Assembly: GCA_024742495.1 (NCBI GenBank)
Contig: JANSYJ010000002.1
Coordinates: forward strand, 434,001-498,000
DNA from: Bacteroidota bacterium
GTDB lineage: Bacteria > Bacteroidota > Bacteroidia > Flavobacteriales > Schleiferiaceae
Length of the DNA stretch: 64,000 bases
Reading direction: 5' to 3'
Part shown: positions 53,321 through 62,490 of the stretch, piece after piece
How the letters are laid out: each line of letters starts with the position of its first letter
How positions within the stretch are numbered: position 1 is the stretch's first letter
Notes under the pieces: model-generated
The model's input: the letters and a program-made list of their open reading frames with translations, nothing else
Told to the model about the DNA's origin: nothing
Database searches by the model: none
Translations under genes and position numbers: made by a program

Positions 53321-55807
53321 ATGCGCTTAGTGCTTTCGGCCTTGTGCCTTCTCTTTTTTAGTTTCAATAGCCTTGCCCAAACGCAAATTTTTGGAACCGT
53401 TACCGATGAAAATGGTAAGGCCATAGATGGCGTTAAAGTAAGCGTCGGTGATTATTATACCCTCACCGATGAAGATGGTAGCTATGAACTAGATCTGTCG
53501 CCCGGCAATGGAATGCTAGTGGCATTTTTAAATTATGGTTACGAACCCGACACCCTGAGCATCAGTCTTGAAAAAAACGAAAAACGAAAAATTGATCGCC
53601 AGCTCCTTTTAATGAGCAACCTCTTAATTGGAGTTGATATTGTGGATCGCAAGGGACGTTTCGACAATCAAATAGACGTTGATTTAAAATCTATCGAGAA
53701 TTTCGTGGGTCCCAACTCGGGGGTTGAAGGAATTATCAAAACCCTACCAGGTGTGAGTTCCTACAGTGAACTGTCTTCGCAATACTCGGTGCGCGGAGGG
53801 AATTTTGATGAGAATCTGGTTTATGTAAATGGCATTGAAGTATATCGGCCCTTTCTAGTGCGCAATGGTCAGCAAGAGGGAATGAGCTTCGTTAATTCGG
53901 CCATGGTCTCTAATGTGAAGTTTTCCGCCGGTGGATTCGAAGCCCGCTATGGCGATAAGATGGCCTCGGTTTTAGACATCACTTACCGCAAACCTACCGA
54001 GTTTGGATTGAGTTTAGAAGGAAGTTTACTCGGTGGGAATTTGGTGTACGAAGATCGTTTTGCTAAAGATCGAATGAGCGTTTTAGTGGGAGCTCGCTAT
54101 CGCACCAATCAATTATTAGTAGGTTCCTTGGATACAGAAGCCGATTTCCTACCCCAGTTTACCGATTTACAAGCTTACCTCGCTTACGACCTTACGGATG
54201 AATGGGAACTAAATTTCCTTGGGAATTATTCCCGCAATCTCTACCAAGTTATTCCTAGCAGCCGTACTACAGATTTTGGTACCATCCAGGAGAGCTTGCG
54301 CTTGAATGTGTTTTTCGATGGCCGCGAGGATTATGATTTCACCACCCGCTTTGCTGCAATTGGAGCGAAATACCGCCCTCAGAAAGGATTACAGCTCAAC
54401 TTCCAGTCTTCGGTATTTCAAACCACCGAACAGGAGTATTTCGACGTTATTGGCGCATATCGCTTAGGCGAACTCAATACCAATTTGGGTAGCGATCAAT
54501 TTGGCGAAATAAGCTTTACCCGCAGCATTGGCGGTTTTCAAAACTATGCACGTAACTACCTCGACGCCATAGTGGCTAATATTAGTCACAACGGTATTTA
54601 TGATAAAGATGAGGTTACCTGGCGCTGGGGCGTGAAATTCCAGATGGAAGATATTATTGATCGCTACAAGGAATGGGAACGCATTGATTCGGCGGGTTTC
54701 AATGTTCCTAATGGCAGTGGATTTACCTATGATTCTTTAATAGTTACCCGGGCTGATGATTTGGGAAATCCCTTGGCTGGAAATGTATATACCTCCGTTC
54801 TTGAAGAGGAAGAATTAGCCTTATTTGAAAGTTTTGCCAGTAAGGTTTCCTTAAACAGTTTCAGAGTAACTGCTTTTGCAGAGCGCAGTGAGATTATTCC
54901 GCTGGACTCCGCTGGTGACCTATTTTATAATTTGGGAATTCGAACTCACTACTGGACTTTTAATCAGCAAAATGTAATCAGTCCCAGAGCTAGCCTGAGT
55001 TACAAGCCTGCTTGGGAATCGGATATGGTTTTTAGACTTTCGGCAGGATTGTACTACCAACCGCCCTTTTACCGCGAGATGCGGAACCTGGAAGGAGGCG
55101 TAAATGAGGATATTGAAGCGCAGCGTTCCATCCATTTTGTATTGGGAAATGATTACAATCTTAAAATTTGGAATCGCCCCTTCAAGATGGTTACCGAGAT
55201 CTACTATAAGGATTTTGCACAATTAATTCCCTACGATATGGATAATGTGCGAATTCGATACCGGGCGGAGAATAATGCACGCGGTTATGCCACGGGAATA
55301 GATTATCGCATTAATGGTGAGTTTGTTCCAGGCATTGATTCTTGGGCCTCCTTATCAGTGATGACTATTCGTGAGGATATAGAAGGCGATAATGCTGGTT
55401 TTCTAGCGCGACCTACCGATCAACGATTGAATTTTAAAATTTTCTTCCAGGATTACCTGCCTAATGATCCGAGTTTTAGAGTTAGCTTAACTCTAGCTTA
55501 TGGTACCGGTTTGCCCTTCGGTCCACCACAAGCAACCGCAGCGGAGCGCGTATTTCGCCTTCCCGATTACCGAAGAGTGGATATCGGTTTTTCCAAGGTG
55601 CTTAAAAGCGAGTCGAAAAAATACGATTCTAAATTTCTTAATCAGTTTAGAAGTTTGTGGATAGGCGTGGAGGTATTTAACCTGCTCGATATTACCAATA
55701 CCATTAGTTACCTGTGGGTGAAAGATATAAGCACAGCACGGGAATACGCCGTGCCAAATTACCTAACGCCACGATTGCTAAATGTGAAATTAGTAGCGAA
55801 AATCTAG
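53321..55807 (+). CDS. TonB-dependent receptor
   Basis: An 828-residue outer-membrane receptor. A signal peptide (MRLVLSALCLLFFSFNSLAQ) is followed by a carboxypeptidase-like domain (about 22-100, TQIFGTVTDENGKAIDGVKV). A plug domain contains EGIIKTLPGVSSYSELSSQYSVRGGNFDENLVYVNGIEV (about 135-175). The beta-barrel starts near residue 210 and ends in RLLNVKLVAKI with a typical hydrophobic terminus. The start is the ATG at 53321, 5 nt after the upstream gene. No SusD gene is adjacent; the partner genes are an M23 peptidase and a free-standing regulatory domain. Ligand unknown. Confidence 0.9.
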   Translation: MRLVLSALCLLFFSFNSLAQTQIFGTVTDENGKAIDGVKVSVGDYYTLTDEDGSYELDLSPGNGMLVAFLNYGYEPDTLSISLEKNEKRKIDRQLLLMSNLLIGVDIVDRKGRFDNQIDVDLKSIENFVGPNSGVEGIIKTLPGVSSYSELSSQYSVRGGNFDENLVYVNGIEVYRPFLVRNGQQEGMSFVNSAMVSNVKFSAGGFEARYGDKMASVLDITYRKPTEFGLSLEGSLLGGNLVYEDRFAKDRMSVLVGARYRTNQLLVGSLDTEADFLPQFTDLQAYLAYDLTDEWELNFLGNYSRNLYQVIPSSRTTDFGTIQESLRLNVFFDGREDYDFTTRFAAIGAKYRPQKGLQLNFQSSVFQTTEQEYFDVIGAYRLGELNTNLGSDQFGEISFTRSIGGFQNYARNYLDAIVANISHNGIYDKDEVTWRWGVKFQMEDIIDRYKEWERIDSAGFNVPNGSGFTYDSLIVTRADDLGNPLAGNVYTSVLEEEELALFESFASKVSLNSFRVTAFAERSEIIPLDSAGDLFYNLGIRTHYWTFNQQNVISPRASLSYKPAWESDMVFRLSAGLYYQPPFYREMRNLEGGVNEDIEAQRSIHFVLGNDYNLKIWNRPFKMVTEIYYKDFAQLIPYDMDNVRIRYRAENNARGYATGIDYRINGEFVPGIDSWASLSVMTIREDIEGDNAGFLARPTDQRLNFKIFFQDYLPNDPSFRVSLTLAYGTGLPFGPPQATAAERVFRLPDYRRVDIGFSKVLKSESKKYDSKFLNQFRSLWIGVEVFNLLDITNTISYLWVKDISTAREYAVPNYLTPRLLNVKLVAKI

Positions 55808-55830
55808 CCCCCGCTTTATAGAATTAAGTC

Positions 55831-55838
55831 TATTTTTG
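55831..55838 (+). promoter_or_regulatory. Bacteroidota -7 promoter element for the TPR-like/PBP1A operon
   Basis: TATTTTTG matches TAnnTTTG and lies 19 nt before the ATG at 55858. Confidence 0.6.
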
Positions 55839-55857
55839 CGCCCCAAATCAGAATGCA

Positions 55858-56373
55858 ATGCTCAGTAAATATTTACGTCTAGGTATCACCGCTATTTTTT
55901 TAGGCCTATCAGTTTGGCAGTTTATTGAGGTGGAAATAGGCAATGGAATTATGTTTTTCCTTTTAGCCGGATTGGTGCTTTTCACCTATTTCCGAAATGA
56001 GCGCATTTTACAGGCATTTTGGTTTTTACGCAAAAATGAGATGCCCAAAGCGCAAAAAGCCTTGGATCGCATCAAGAAGCCAGAGGAGTCCTTAATTAAA
56101 GGCCAACTGGCCTATTATTATATGCTGCAAGGCATGATTCAATCTCAGAATGGTATCGGTAAAGCTGAATCCTTTTTAAGAAAAGCCTTAAAAACAGGAT
56201 TAAGACAAAAGCATGATCAAGCTATGGCGAAACTGCAATTGGCGGGAATCGCATTGGCTAAACGCAGAAAGCGCGAAGCTCAGGTTCTTCTAACTGAAGT
56301 TAAAAAATTGGATAGCCGCGGCATGTTGACCGACCAAGTTAAGATGCTGAAGCAACAAATGAAGCGCATCTAA
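55858..56373 (+). CDS. Membrane protein with TPR-like repeats
   Basis: A 171-residue protein with two N-terminal membrane helices (about 5-25 and 29-46) followed by helical repeats that resemble TPR units: KAQKALDRIKKPEESLIKGQLAYYYMLQGMIQ, GKAESFLRKALKTGLRQKHDQAMAKLQLAGIALA. The repeats are basic and face the cytoplasm by the positive-inside rule. The gene is followed by the penicillin-binding protein after 9 nt, suggesting a role in organising cell-wall synthesis. No named family was recognised. Confidence 0.7.
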   Translation: MLSKYLRLGITAIFLGLSVWQFIEVEIGNGIMFFLLAGLVLFTYFRNERILQAFWFLRKNEMPKAQKALDRIKKPEESLIKGQLAYYYMLQGMIQSQNGIGKAESFLRKALKTGLRQKHDQAMAKLQLAGIALAKRRKREAQVLLTEVKKLDSRGMLTDQVKMLKQQMKRI

Positions 56374-56382
56374 ATTTGAAAT

Positions 56383-58710
56383 TTGGTCGCTAAAAGAAAG
56401 ATCTCAAGGAAGCCCAAAAAGAAATCCAAATCCTGGTTTAAACGTTTGCTGCGTTTTGGCTTAGGCCTGATGCTATTTGGGCTATTGAGCCTTGGCGCCT
56501 TTGTTTTTTCAGTATATCTAGGCTTTTGGGGACCGCTACCCAGCTCCGAAGATCTCCAGTCTATTCCCCAATCCAAAGCCAGTTTGGTTTATGCTTCTGA
56601 GCAAAAACTCATCGGAAGCATCTATGCTATAAATCGGGATCCAGTTGACTATCAGAACATTCCCGATCATTTGCTAAATGCTTTAGTTGCCACTGAGGAT
56701 CAACGATTTTACGAGCATTCGGGAATCGACCTACGCAGCCTGGCCCGGGTGGCGGTAAAGAGTATTCTTTTACAGGATGATCGTGCCGGAGGGGGAAGTA
56801 CCTTAACCCAGCAATTGCTCAAAAATCTGTATGGCAGGCCCGATTATGGTTTGGCCACCTTGGCGGTGAACAAATGTCGAGAAATGATTTTGGCCTATCG
56901 CTTGGAGCAAATTTACAGCAAGAAGGAGATTCTGGCCTTATACCTAAATACCGTAAGTTTTTCTGAAAACACCTTTGGCATTTCTGCGGGAAGTAGGCGA
57001 TTTTTTAATCAAGCGCCTCGCAGTTTAAGGATTGAAGAAGGAGCAGTGCTGGTAGGTTTACTAAAGGCTAATACTTATTACAATCCGCGTTTAAATCCAG
57101 AGCCTGCCTTAGAAAGGCGGAATTTGGTTTTAGCCTTAATGAGCAAACAAGGCTATATTGAGGAAGGTAAATTAGATTCCCTGCAGAAAATCCCCCTAGC
57201 TATCGACTATCACAACCTCGATTTGGAGGGCCCTGCTCCCTATTTCCTTAGTCAGGTTAAGAAGGAACTAAATGAAATTTTAAGCGATAAAGTAAAGGCC
57301 AATGGCGAGAATTGGGATCCCAAGAAGGATGGCTTAAGGATTTATACCAGCTTGGATGCCAATGCGCAGCAGTCACTAAATAAAGCCTTTCAGGGTCATT
57401 TGGCTCAGTGGCAGCAAAAGTTCGATGCCCATTGGGCCAATCAACAGCCTTGGCATAAAAGCCCATCCTATTTCGACCGGCAAGTGCAGGCCAGCTCGAG
57501 CTATAAACGATTAGCAGCCCAAGGCTTATCCGAAGAGGCGATATATGTTCGCTTGGAAAAAAAGCGAAATAACCTGCTTTATCATCCCGCCGGCGATGTG
57601 GAAGGAAATTATTCCAGTCTCGATTCTATACAACACTTTTTAAAACTACTCCGGGGAGCAAGCCTTTTGATGGACCCTCAAACAGGCGCCATTCGTGCCT
57701 GGATTGGTGGCCCCGATTTTCGCTATTTACCTTTTGATGCTGCTCGAACGCCCCATACCATGGCTTCTACCGTAAAGCCCTTTGTGATGGCTGCCGCCTT
57801 AGAAGAAGGAGCCGACCCCTGTACTTTTGTATCCGCCGAAAGGCGAGTATATCCCGACTATGAAGACTGGAGTCCTCGGAATTACAACAATAAGTACCAA
57901 GGTTTTTACAGCATGCGCGGAACGCTTAAAAATTCAATTAATACCGCCACCATAGCTTGGTATTTTAATACCGGTCCCGATGCCTTTTATCGTTTAGCCC
58001 AGCGTATGGGAATCGCTAATAATTGGGCAGATGGTCCTAGTGTGGCCTTGGGAAGTTCTGCGGTTAGTCCTTTAGAGCTGGCCCAAGCCTATAGTGTTTT
58101 TGCGAATGGTGGAATGTCGGTAGAAGCCTATTTTATAGAACGGATTGAAACCGCTGAGGGCGAGCTACTATATCAGCATGAAGCGCCTGAACGGCAAAGG
58201 ATTATCGAGGAGCGCACCGCCCGCTATATCAACTACTTTTTACAGGCCACTGTTGAAGATGGCACGGCGGCGAAATTGCCTCGAAAGTATGGTGCTAAAT
58301 ATAGGTGGGCGGCCAAAACGGGCACTTCACAAAATTATTCAGATGCCTGGTTATTAGCTTACTCTCCAAATCTAGTATCGGTTAATTGGATGGGAGGGGC
58401 TAGCCCAATTATTCGTTTTAGAACAGGCAATTACGGTTCTGGCTCTGCCATGGCTTTACCTATTTTTGGTCGATTTTTAAGCTTGTATGAAGGGCAACTA
58501 AAGCCCTTTACTTGGCCAAACTTAAGCGAGGAAGACCAGCAGCTGCTCGACTGTCCAGACTTTAAAGAAGGCAATTTGCTTGATGAATTGCGGGATCTCC
58601 TAAAGGAAAAACCTGGTAAGGCCATTAAAGCAGAGGAAGAAGAAAGTGCCTCGGAGGCCGAGGAAGAAAGTTGGTTTAAGCGACTTTTTAAATCGAAAAA
58701 GAAGGATTAG
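56383..58710 (+). CDS. Class A penicillin-binding protein (PBP1A-like)
   Basis: A 775-residue bifunctional cell-wall synthase. A basic N-terminus and one membrane helix (about 25-47) precede the GT51 glycosyltransferase domain (about 60-240), with catalytic Glu105 in VATEDQRFYEHSGIDL and the following GGGSTLTQQLLKN. The transpeptidase domain (about 400-700) has Ser462-Thr-Val-Lys465 in the SxxK motif, an SIN-like SIN in KNSINTATIAWYF, and Lys645-Thr-Gly in KTGTS. The C-terminus is a charged Glu/Lys tail. The start codon is TTG at 56383-56385, since no ATG is in frame near the front and the spacing to the upstream gene is 9 nt. Confidence 0.93.
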   Translation: MVAKRKISRKPKKKSKSWFKRLLRFGLGLMLFGLLSLGAFVFSVYLGFWGPLPSSEDLQSIPQSKASLVYASEQKLIGSIYAINRDPVDYQNIPDHLLNALVATEDQRFYEHSGIDLRSLARVAVKSILLQDDRAGGGSTLTQQLLKNLYGRPDYGLATLAVNKCREMILAYRLEQIYSKKEILALYLNTVSFSENTFGISAGSRRFFNQAPRSLRIEEGAVLVGLLKANTYYNPRLNPEPALERRNLVLALMSKQGYIEEGKLDSLQKIPLAIDYHNLDLEGPAPYFLSQVKKELNEILSDKVKANGENWDPKKDGLRIYTSLDANAQQSLNKAFQGHLAQWQQKFDAHWANQQPWHKSPSYFDRQVQASSSYKRLAAQGLSEEAIYVRLEKKRNNLLYHPAGDVEGNYSSLDSIQHFLKLLRGASLLMDPQTGAIRAWIGGPDFRYLPFDAARTPHTMASTVKPFVMAAALEEGADPCTFVSAERRVYPDYEDWSPRNYNNKYQGFYSMRGTLKNSINTATIAWYFNTGPDAFYRLAQRMGIANNWADGPSVALGSSAVSPLELAQAYSVFANGGMSVEAYFIERIETAEGELLYQHEAPERQRIIEERTARYINYFLQATVEDGTAAKLPRKYGAKYRWAAKTGTSQNYSDAWLLAYSPNLVSVNWMGGASPIIRFRTGNYGSGSAMALPIFGRFLSLYEGQLKPFTWPNLSEEDQQLLDCPDFKEGNLLDELRDLLKEKPGKAIKAEEEESASEAEEESWFKRLFKSKKKD

Positions 58711-59411
58711 GAATCCCAGCCAAAAACCCTTTTCAATAGAGCGCTTACCCTAGCCGCAGGCTCTTCACGAATTTTAGCTTCCTCTTGAGCCAGTAAAGTG
58801 AATAAGCCATCTAAAGTTGCCTGCATAACATAATCGCTAAGATCCGGGTTAACCGGAGTTACAAAAGGAATCCGATTGTAATTATTAGCAATTGGCCCCC
58901 AATATTTTGTGATTTCAACCTCCTTTAAGCTTTGTTCAATAACCGGGCGAAAGGCCGCCTTAAGTTGATCATTGGTCTTTAATTTTAAGTATTGAGTAGC
59001 AGCGTCTTGTTCTCCTCGCCAAATACCATAAACGTCCTTTAGGCTCATGCTTGTAATAGCCTCAGCAAAAATTGGACTGGCTTTGGCCGATGCTTTCTCC
59101 GCCCCGTGATTTAAGGTTTCAATAAAGTCATCCACCACTTTCCCCATCCCCAAGTCGCGTAAGGTGCTTGCTGCTCGCTCCGCTTCAGGAGGAAAGGGGA
59201 TGCGAATGAGCGGATTGCCATAAAAGCCATTTTCCTGAGAGCTACGATTGATCGCATTGCTAATACCTACCCTTAAGGCCTCTTTTATTCCAGCCCCAAT
59301 TTCAGATTCGCTAGGCTCGCTCATGCTTTGGCCTTCTTGGGCAATTTGCATTAATGCATCACAGGAGCTGCTTATAATTAAGATGAATAGGAAGGGGAAC
59401 AGTTTACGCAT
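58707..59411 (-). CDS. DUF4197 lipoprotein
   Basis: A 234-residue lipoprotein of the DUF4197 family. The lipobox is in FILIISSSCDAL, with the lipidated Cys at residue 17. The mature protein is a helical bundle with the conserved core GIKEALRVGISNAINRSSQENGFYGNPLIRIPFPPEAERAASTLRDLG, then ASPIFAEAITSMSLKDVYGIWRGEQDAATQYLK. The function is unknown. Its 3' end overlaps the penicillin-binding protein gene by 4 nt (convergent). Confidence 0.88.
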   Translation of the reverse strand: MRKLFPFLFILIISSSCDALMQIAQEGQSMSEPSESEIGAGIKEALRVGISNAINRSSQENGFYGNPLIRIPFPPEAERAASTLRDLGMGKVVDDFIETLNHGAEKASAKASPIFAEAITSMSLKDVYGIWRGEQDAATQYLKLKTNDQLKAAFRPVIEQSLKEVEITKYWGPIANNYNRIPFVTPVNPDLSDYVMQATLDGLFTLLAQEEAKIREEPAARVSALLKRVFGWDS

Positions 59412-59480
59412 GATACAAATTTTTAGGGGTGCTTAAATGTAGCATTTGCTAAGATGCCCTCCAAGCTGCACTTTATAAAT

Positions 59481-59488
59481 TAACTTTG
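59481..59488 (+). promoter_or_regulatory. Bacteroidota -7 promoter element for cinA
   Basis: TAACTTTG matches TAnnTTTG and lies 24 nt before the ATG at 59513. The upstream extension of the cinA frame begins with TTG inside this element and is rejected. Confidence 0.65.
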
Positions 59489-59512
59489 CCGCAGTCGATT
59501 TTAAAACACTCC

Positions 59513-60760
59513 ATGCAAGCAGAAATCATAGCGATAGGCGATGAGATCCTTATAGGTCAAACCATAGACACAAACTCCTCATTTATAGCGGCTCAGCTAA
59601 ATGCAGAAGGCATTTTAGTTTGGCAAAAAAAGGTGGTAGCGGATACGGAAGAAGCCATACGTAGAGCTTTAGATGAAGTGCATCCCGATACGCGCTATGT
59701 TTTTATGACTGGCGGTTTGGGGCCTACCAAAGATGATATCACCAAAAAAACGCTTCTCGAGTACTTTGGGGGAGAGATGGTATTCGACGAGGCCATCTAC
59801 GAACATATTAAGGAACTCTTCAAAAGTTTTCAGCGCGAACCCAAGGAGGTACATCGCCAACAGGCTTATATCCCCAGTTCAAGTACAGCGATTCTCAATG
59901 AGCGTGGTACCGCTGCCGGTATGCGATTTGAAAGAAATAACTGCTTTTATTTTTCCACTCCGGGAGTGCCCTATGAAACCGAGCACCTGGTGGGCGATAA
60001 GATTATCCCTTGGATGATGGAGACCCAAATGGAAGGGAAGCTTTATCATAAAACCCTTATTACCCAAGGTCGCGGCGAAAGCGAATTGGCAGAAATATTA
60101 AAAGATTGGGAAGAGGGCTTAAGCGAAAGTTTAAAGCTAGCGTATTTACCCAGCCCTGGATTAGTGCGCTTGCGCTTGAGCGGAGCGGCTCAAACGAAGT
60201 CTGAAAGCAAGGCCTTAGTAGAGGAGGGCATAGCCATTATGCGATCTAAACTCGGCGATTTAGTGTTTGGAGAAGATGCTAATTCTCTAGAGGAAATTGT
60301 AGGTAAGTCCCTGGCCCAAAGAAATCTAAGCCTGGCAACTGCCGAAAGTTGCACTGGGGGCTATATCTCTCATCTGTTAACCAGCATAGCTGGCAGCTCA
60401 AAGTATTTTTTAGGCGGGGTAGTAGCTTATAGTAATGCGCTTAAAATTAATTTGCTCAAGGTAAATCCCAAAAGTATCGAGGAACATGGGGCCGTAAGTG
60501 AGAAGGTGGCTATTGAGATGGCTGAAGGCGTTCGTCAATGCACCGGATCTGATTTTGGATTGGCCACCACAGGAGTTGCTGGTCCGGAGGGTGGAAGCCC
60601 CGAAAAACCTGTTGGCACAGTGTGGATTGCCGTCGCTGGACCGCAGGGTAGCAAGGCCAAATGCTATCACTTTGGGAATCATCGACAAAGAAATATTCGC
60701 AGAAGTACCCTAATGGCTTTAGACCGATTGCGAAAAGAAGTGCAGAAAATTGATTGCTAG
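59513..60760 (+). CDS. cinA: CinA family protein (nicotinamide-nucleotide amidase)
   Basis: A 415-residue protein with a MoCF-like N-terminal domain (MQAEIIAIGDEILIGQTIDTNSSFIAAQLN..., with VFMTGGLGPTKDDITKKTLLEYF) and the C-terminal amidase domain. The latter has LATAESCTGGYISHLLTSIAGSSKYF with the active-site Ser-Cys region and VVAYSNALKI, then GVAGPEGGSPEKPVGTVWIAVAG. It hydrolyses nicotinamide mononucleotide (pyridine-nucleotide recycling). The start is the ATG at 59513, 24 nt after a promoter element. Confidence 0.93.
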   Translation: MQAEIIAIGDEILIGQTIDTNSSFIAAQLNAEGILVWQKKVVADTEEAIRRALDEVHPDTRYVFMTGGLGPTKDDITKKTLLEYFGGEMVFDEAIYEHIKELFKSFQREPKEVHRQQAYIPSSSTAILNERGTAAGMRFERNNCFYFSTPGVPYETEHLVGDKIIPWMMETQMEGKLYHKTLITQGRGESELAEILKDWEEGLSESLKLAYLPSPGLVRLRLSGAAQTKSESKALVEEGIAIMRSKLGDLVFGEDANSLEEIVGKSLAQRNLSLATAESCTGGYISHLLTSIAGSSKYFLGGVVAYSNALKINLLKVNPKSIEEHGAVSEKVAIEMAEGVRQCTGSDFGLATTGVAGPEGGSPEKPVGTVWIAVAGPQGSKAKCYHFGNHRQRNIRRSTLMALDRLRKEVQKIDC

Positions 60761-60784
60761 GTTTGTGCAGGAGTAAAAAATACC

Positions 60785-60792
60785 TACTTTTG
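60785..60792 (+). promoter_or_regulatory. Bacteroidota -7 promoter element for rpmB-rpmG-DUF4295
   Basis: TACTTTTG matches TAnnTTTG and lies 28 nt before the rpmB ATG. Confidence 0.6.
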
Positions 60793-60820
60793 CAGACCCA
60801 AAATTTAAGAAGCGAGAACC

Positions 60821-61060
60821 ATGTCAAGAGTATGTGAGCTTACCGGTAAAAAAGCTATGAGTGGAAACAATGTTTCCTTCTCAAATAAAAAGAATAAGCG
60901 TAAGTTCAATGTGAACTTAATGAGGAAGCGTTTTTATTTACCAGAAGAGGATCGTTGGATCACCCTTCGTGTATCCGCTTCCGCCTTAAAGAATATTAAC
61001 AAGAAAGGATTGGCTGCGGTTATTAAAGACGCGCGTGCCAATGGATATCTCACTAAATAA
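60821..61060 (+). CDS. rpmB: 50S ribosomal protein L28
   Basis: A 79-residue ribosomal protein with the L28 signatures MSRVCELTGKKAMSGNNVSFSNKKNKRKFNVNL and LPEEDRWITLRVSASALKNINKKG. It is the first gene of the rpmB-rpmG-DUF4295 block, which is conserved in Bacteroidota, and is followed by rpmG after 11 nt. Confidence 0.96.
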   Translation: MSRVCELTGKKAMSGNNVSFSNKKNKRKFNVNLMRKRFYLPEEDRWITLRVSASALKNINKKGLAAVIKDARANGYLTK

Positions 61061-61071
61061 GAAATTAGGCG

Positions 61072-61254
61072 ATGGCTAAGAAAGGTAACCGAGTTCAAGT
61101 AATTCTGGAGTGCACCGAGCATAAAGACAGCGGTATGGCCGGAACTTCCCGTTACGTGACTACCAAGAACAAGAAGAACACTCCCGATCGTATGGAGCTC
61201 AAGAAGTACAACCCTATCTTGAAGCGTCATACTTTACATAAAGAAATCAAGTAA
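61072..61254 (+). CDS. rpmG: 50S ribosomal protein L33
   Basis: A 60-residue L33: [58 protein letters not shown]. It lacks the four-cysteine zinc motif of C+ L33 forms (only one Cys), so this is the zinc-independent type. It lies between rpmB and the DUF4295 gene with short gaps of 11 and 10 nt. Confidence 0.96.
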   Translation: MAKKGNRVQVILECTEHKDSGMAGTSRYVTTKNKKNTPDRMELKKYNPILKRHTLHKEIK

Positions 61255-61264
61255 TTATTAAGCA

Positions 61265-61414
61265 ATGGCAAAGAAAGTAGTAGCGACCCTAAAGAGCGGA
61301 GACTCTGCCCAGTTTACCAAAGTGATTAAAATGGTGAAGTCTGAAAAGACTGGCTCTTACACTTTTGAAGAAAAAGTGGTAAACAAGGAGCATATCAAGG
61401 ATTTCTTTGGCTAG
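61265..61414 (+). CDS. DUF4295 small basic protein
   Basis: A 49-residue basic protein (MAKKVVATLKSGDSAQFTKV..., ending EHIKDFFG) of the DUF4295 family, found in Bacteroidota next to rpmB-rpmG. It follows rpmG by 10 nt and is ended by the terminator at 61439-61470. It is probably a ribosome-associated or stability factor, but this is unproven. It is too short for many automatic gene finders. Confidence 0.88.
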   Translation: MAKKVVATLKSGDSAQFTKVIKMVKSEKTGSYTFEEKVVNKEHIKDFFG

Positions 61415-61438
61415 TGGTCGATAAAAAGATTTGAATTA

Positions 61439-61470
61439 CCCGCTTTCCTTCTGGGATAGCGGGTTTTTTT
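61439..61470 (+). terminator. Rho-independent terminator of the rpmB-rpmG-DUF4295 operon
   Basis: CCCGCT (61439-61444) pairs with AGCGGG (61458-61463) around a 13-base loop, and seven T follow. ftsY begins 67 nt further on and is therefore a separate transcript. Confidence 0.85.
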
Positions 61471-61536
61471 ATGGCGAATAGTGGCTAGGCGTTTATGCCG
61501 CTTTCATTTTTAGGATATTTGCCGATATTTTTTAGC

Positions 61537-62490
61537 ATGGGTCTATTTGGAAAACTTTTCTCCAAGGAGGAAAACAAAGAAGAGTTAGAGCAAGGACTGG
61601 AGAAAACCCGCGAAAGTGTTTTCTCAAAGCTCAGTCGTGCGGTAGCCGGTAAAAGTACGGTTGATGCTGAGGTTCTCGATGAACTGGAGGAGGTATTGAT
61701 TTCCTCGGATGTGGGAGTAGATACTACCGTAAAAATCATTGAACGCATTGAAGAACGCGTTGCTCAAGATAAATACCTCGGTACATCGGAGCTTAACCAG
61801 ATACTACGTACGGAAATTGCCGCTCTCTTAAAAGATAAAACCGACGGTCAGACTGGATTTGAGCTGCCCGAAAAACGCCCTTATGTGCTTATGGTAGTGG
61901 GGGTTAATGGGGTTGGCAAAACCACCACCATTGGTAAACTGGCCTATCAGTTTAAAAAAGCGGGCTTAAAAGTAGTGCTCGGCGCAGCAGACACCTTTAG
62001 AGCGGCGGCGGTAGATCAATTGGAGATTTGGAGTAAAAGGGTAGATGTTCCCATTGTTAAGCAAGCCATGGGCTCGGATCCCGCTTCAGTGGCTTTTGAT
62101 GCCGTACAATCCGGCCTATCCAAAGAAGCCGATATTGTAATTATAGATACTGCGGGTAGATTACACAATAAGGTGAACCTGATGAATGAACTCTCGAAGA
62201 TTAAGAGAGTGATGCAGAAATTGGTTCCAGAGGCACCCCATGAGGTTTTATTAGTATTGGATGCCTCTACTGGGCAAAATGCTTTAGAGCAAGCCAAACA
62301 GTTTAGCAAGGCCACCGAGGTGTCGGCCCTGGCACTAACCAAATTAGATGGAACGGCTAAAGGAGGCGTAGCGATTGGAATTTCCGATCAATTGCAAATC
62401 CCCGTAAAATATATAGGCGTAGGTGAAGGAATTGAAGACCTCCAGGTTTTTGATAAAGATGCTTTCGTAAAAAGTTTATTTGATAGATAA
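61537..62490 (+). CDS. ftsY: Signal recognition particle receptor FtsY
   Basis: A 317-residue SRP receptor GTPase that docks ribosomes to the Sec translocon. The start is the ATG at 61537 (MGLFGKLFSKEENKEELEQG); a longer frame begins before the non-coding linker. The N domain includes VDAEVLDELEEVLISSDVGVDTT. The G domain has GVNGVGKTTTIGKLA (P-loop), DTFRAAAVDQLE, VIIDTAGRLHNKVNLMNEL, and TKLDGTAKGG. It is the short form lacking an acidic A domain. It overlaps rimO by one base (TAATG). Confidence 0.95.
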   Translation: MGLFGKLFSKEENKEELEQGLEKTRESVFSKLSRAVAGKSTVDAEVLDELEEVLISSDVGVDTTVKIIERIEERVAQDKYLGTSELNQILRTEIAALLKDKTDGQTGFELPEKRPYVLMVVGVNGVGKTTTIGKLAYQFKKAGLKVVLGAADTFRAAAVDQLEIWSKRVDVPIVKQAMGSDPASVAFDAVQSGLSKEADIVIIDTAGRLHNKVNLMNELSKIKRVMQKLVPEAPHEVLLVLDASTGQNALEQAKQFSKATEVSALALTKLDGTAKGGVAIGISDQLQIPVKYIGVGEGIEDLQVFDKDAFVKSLFDR

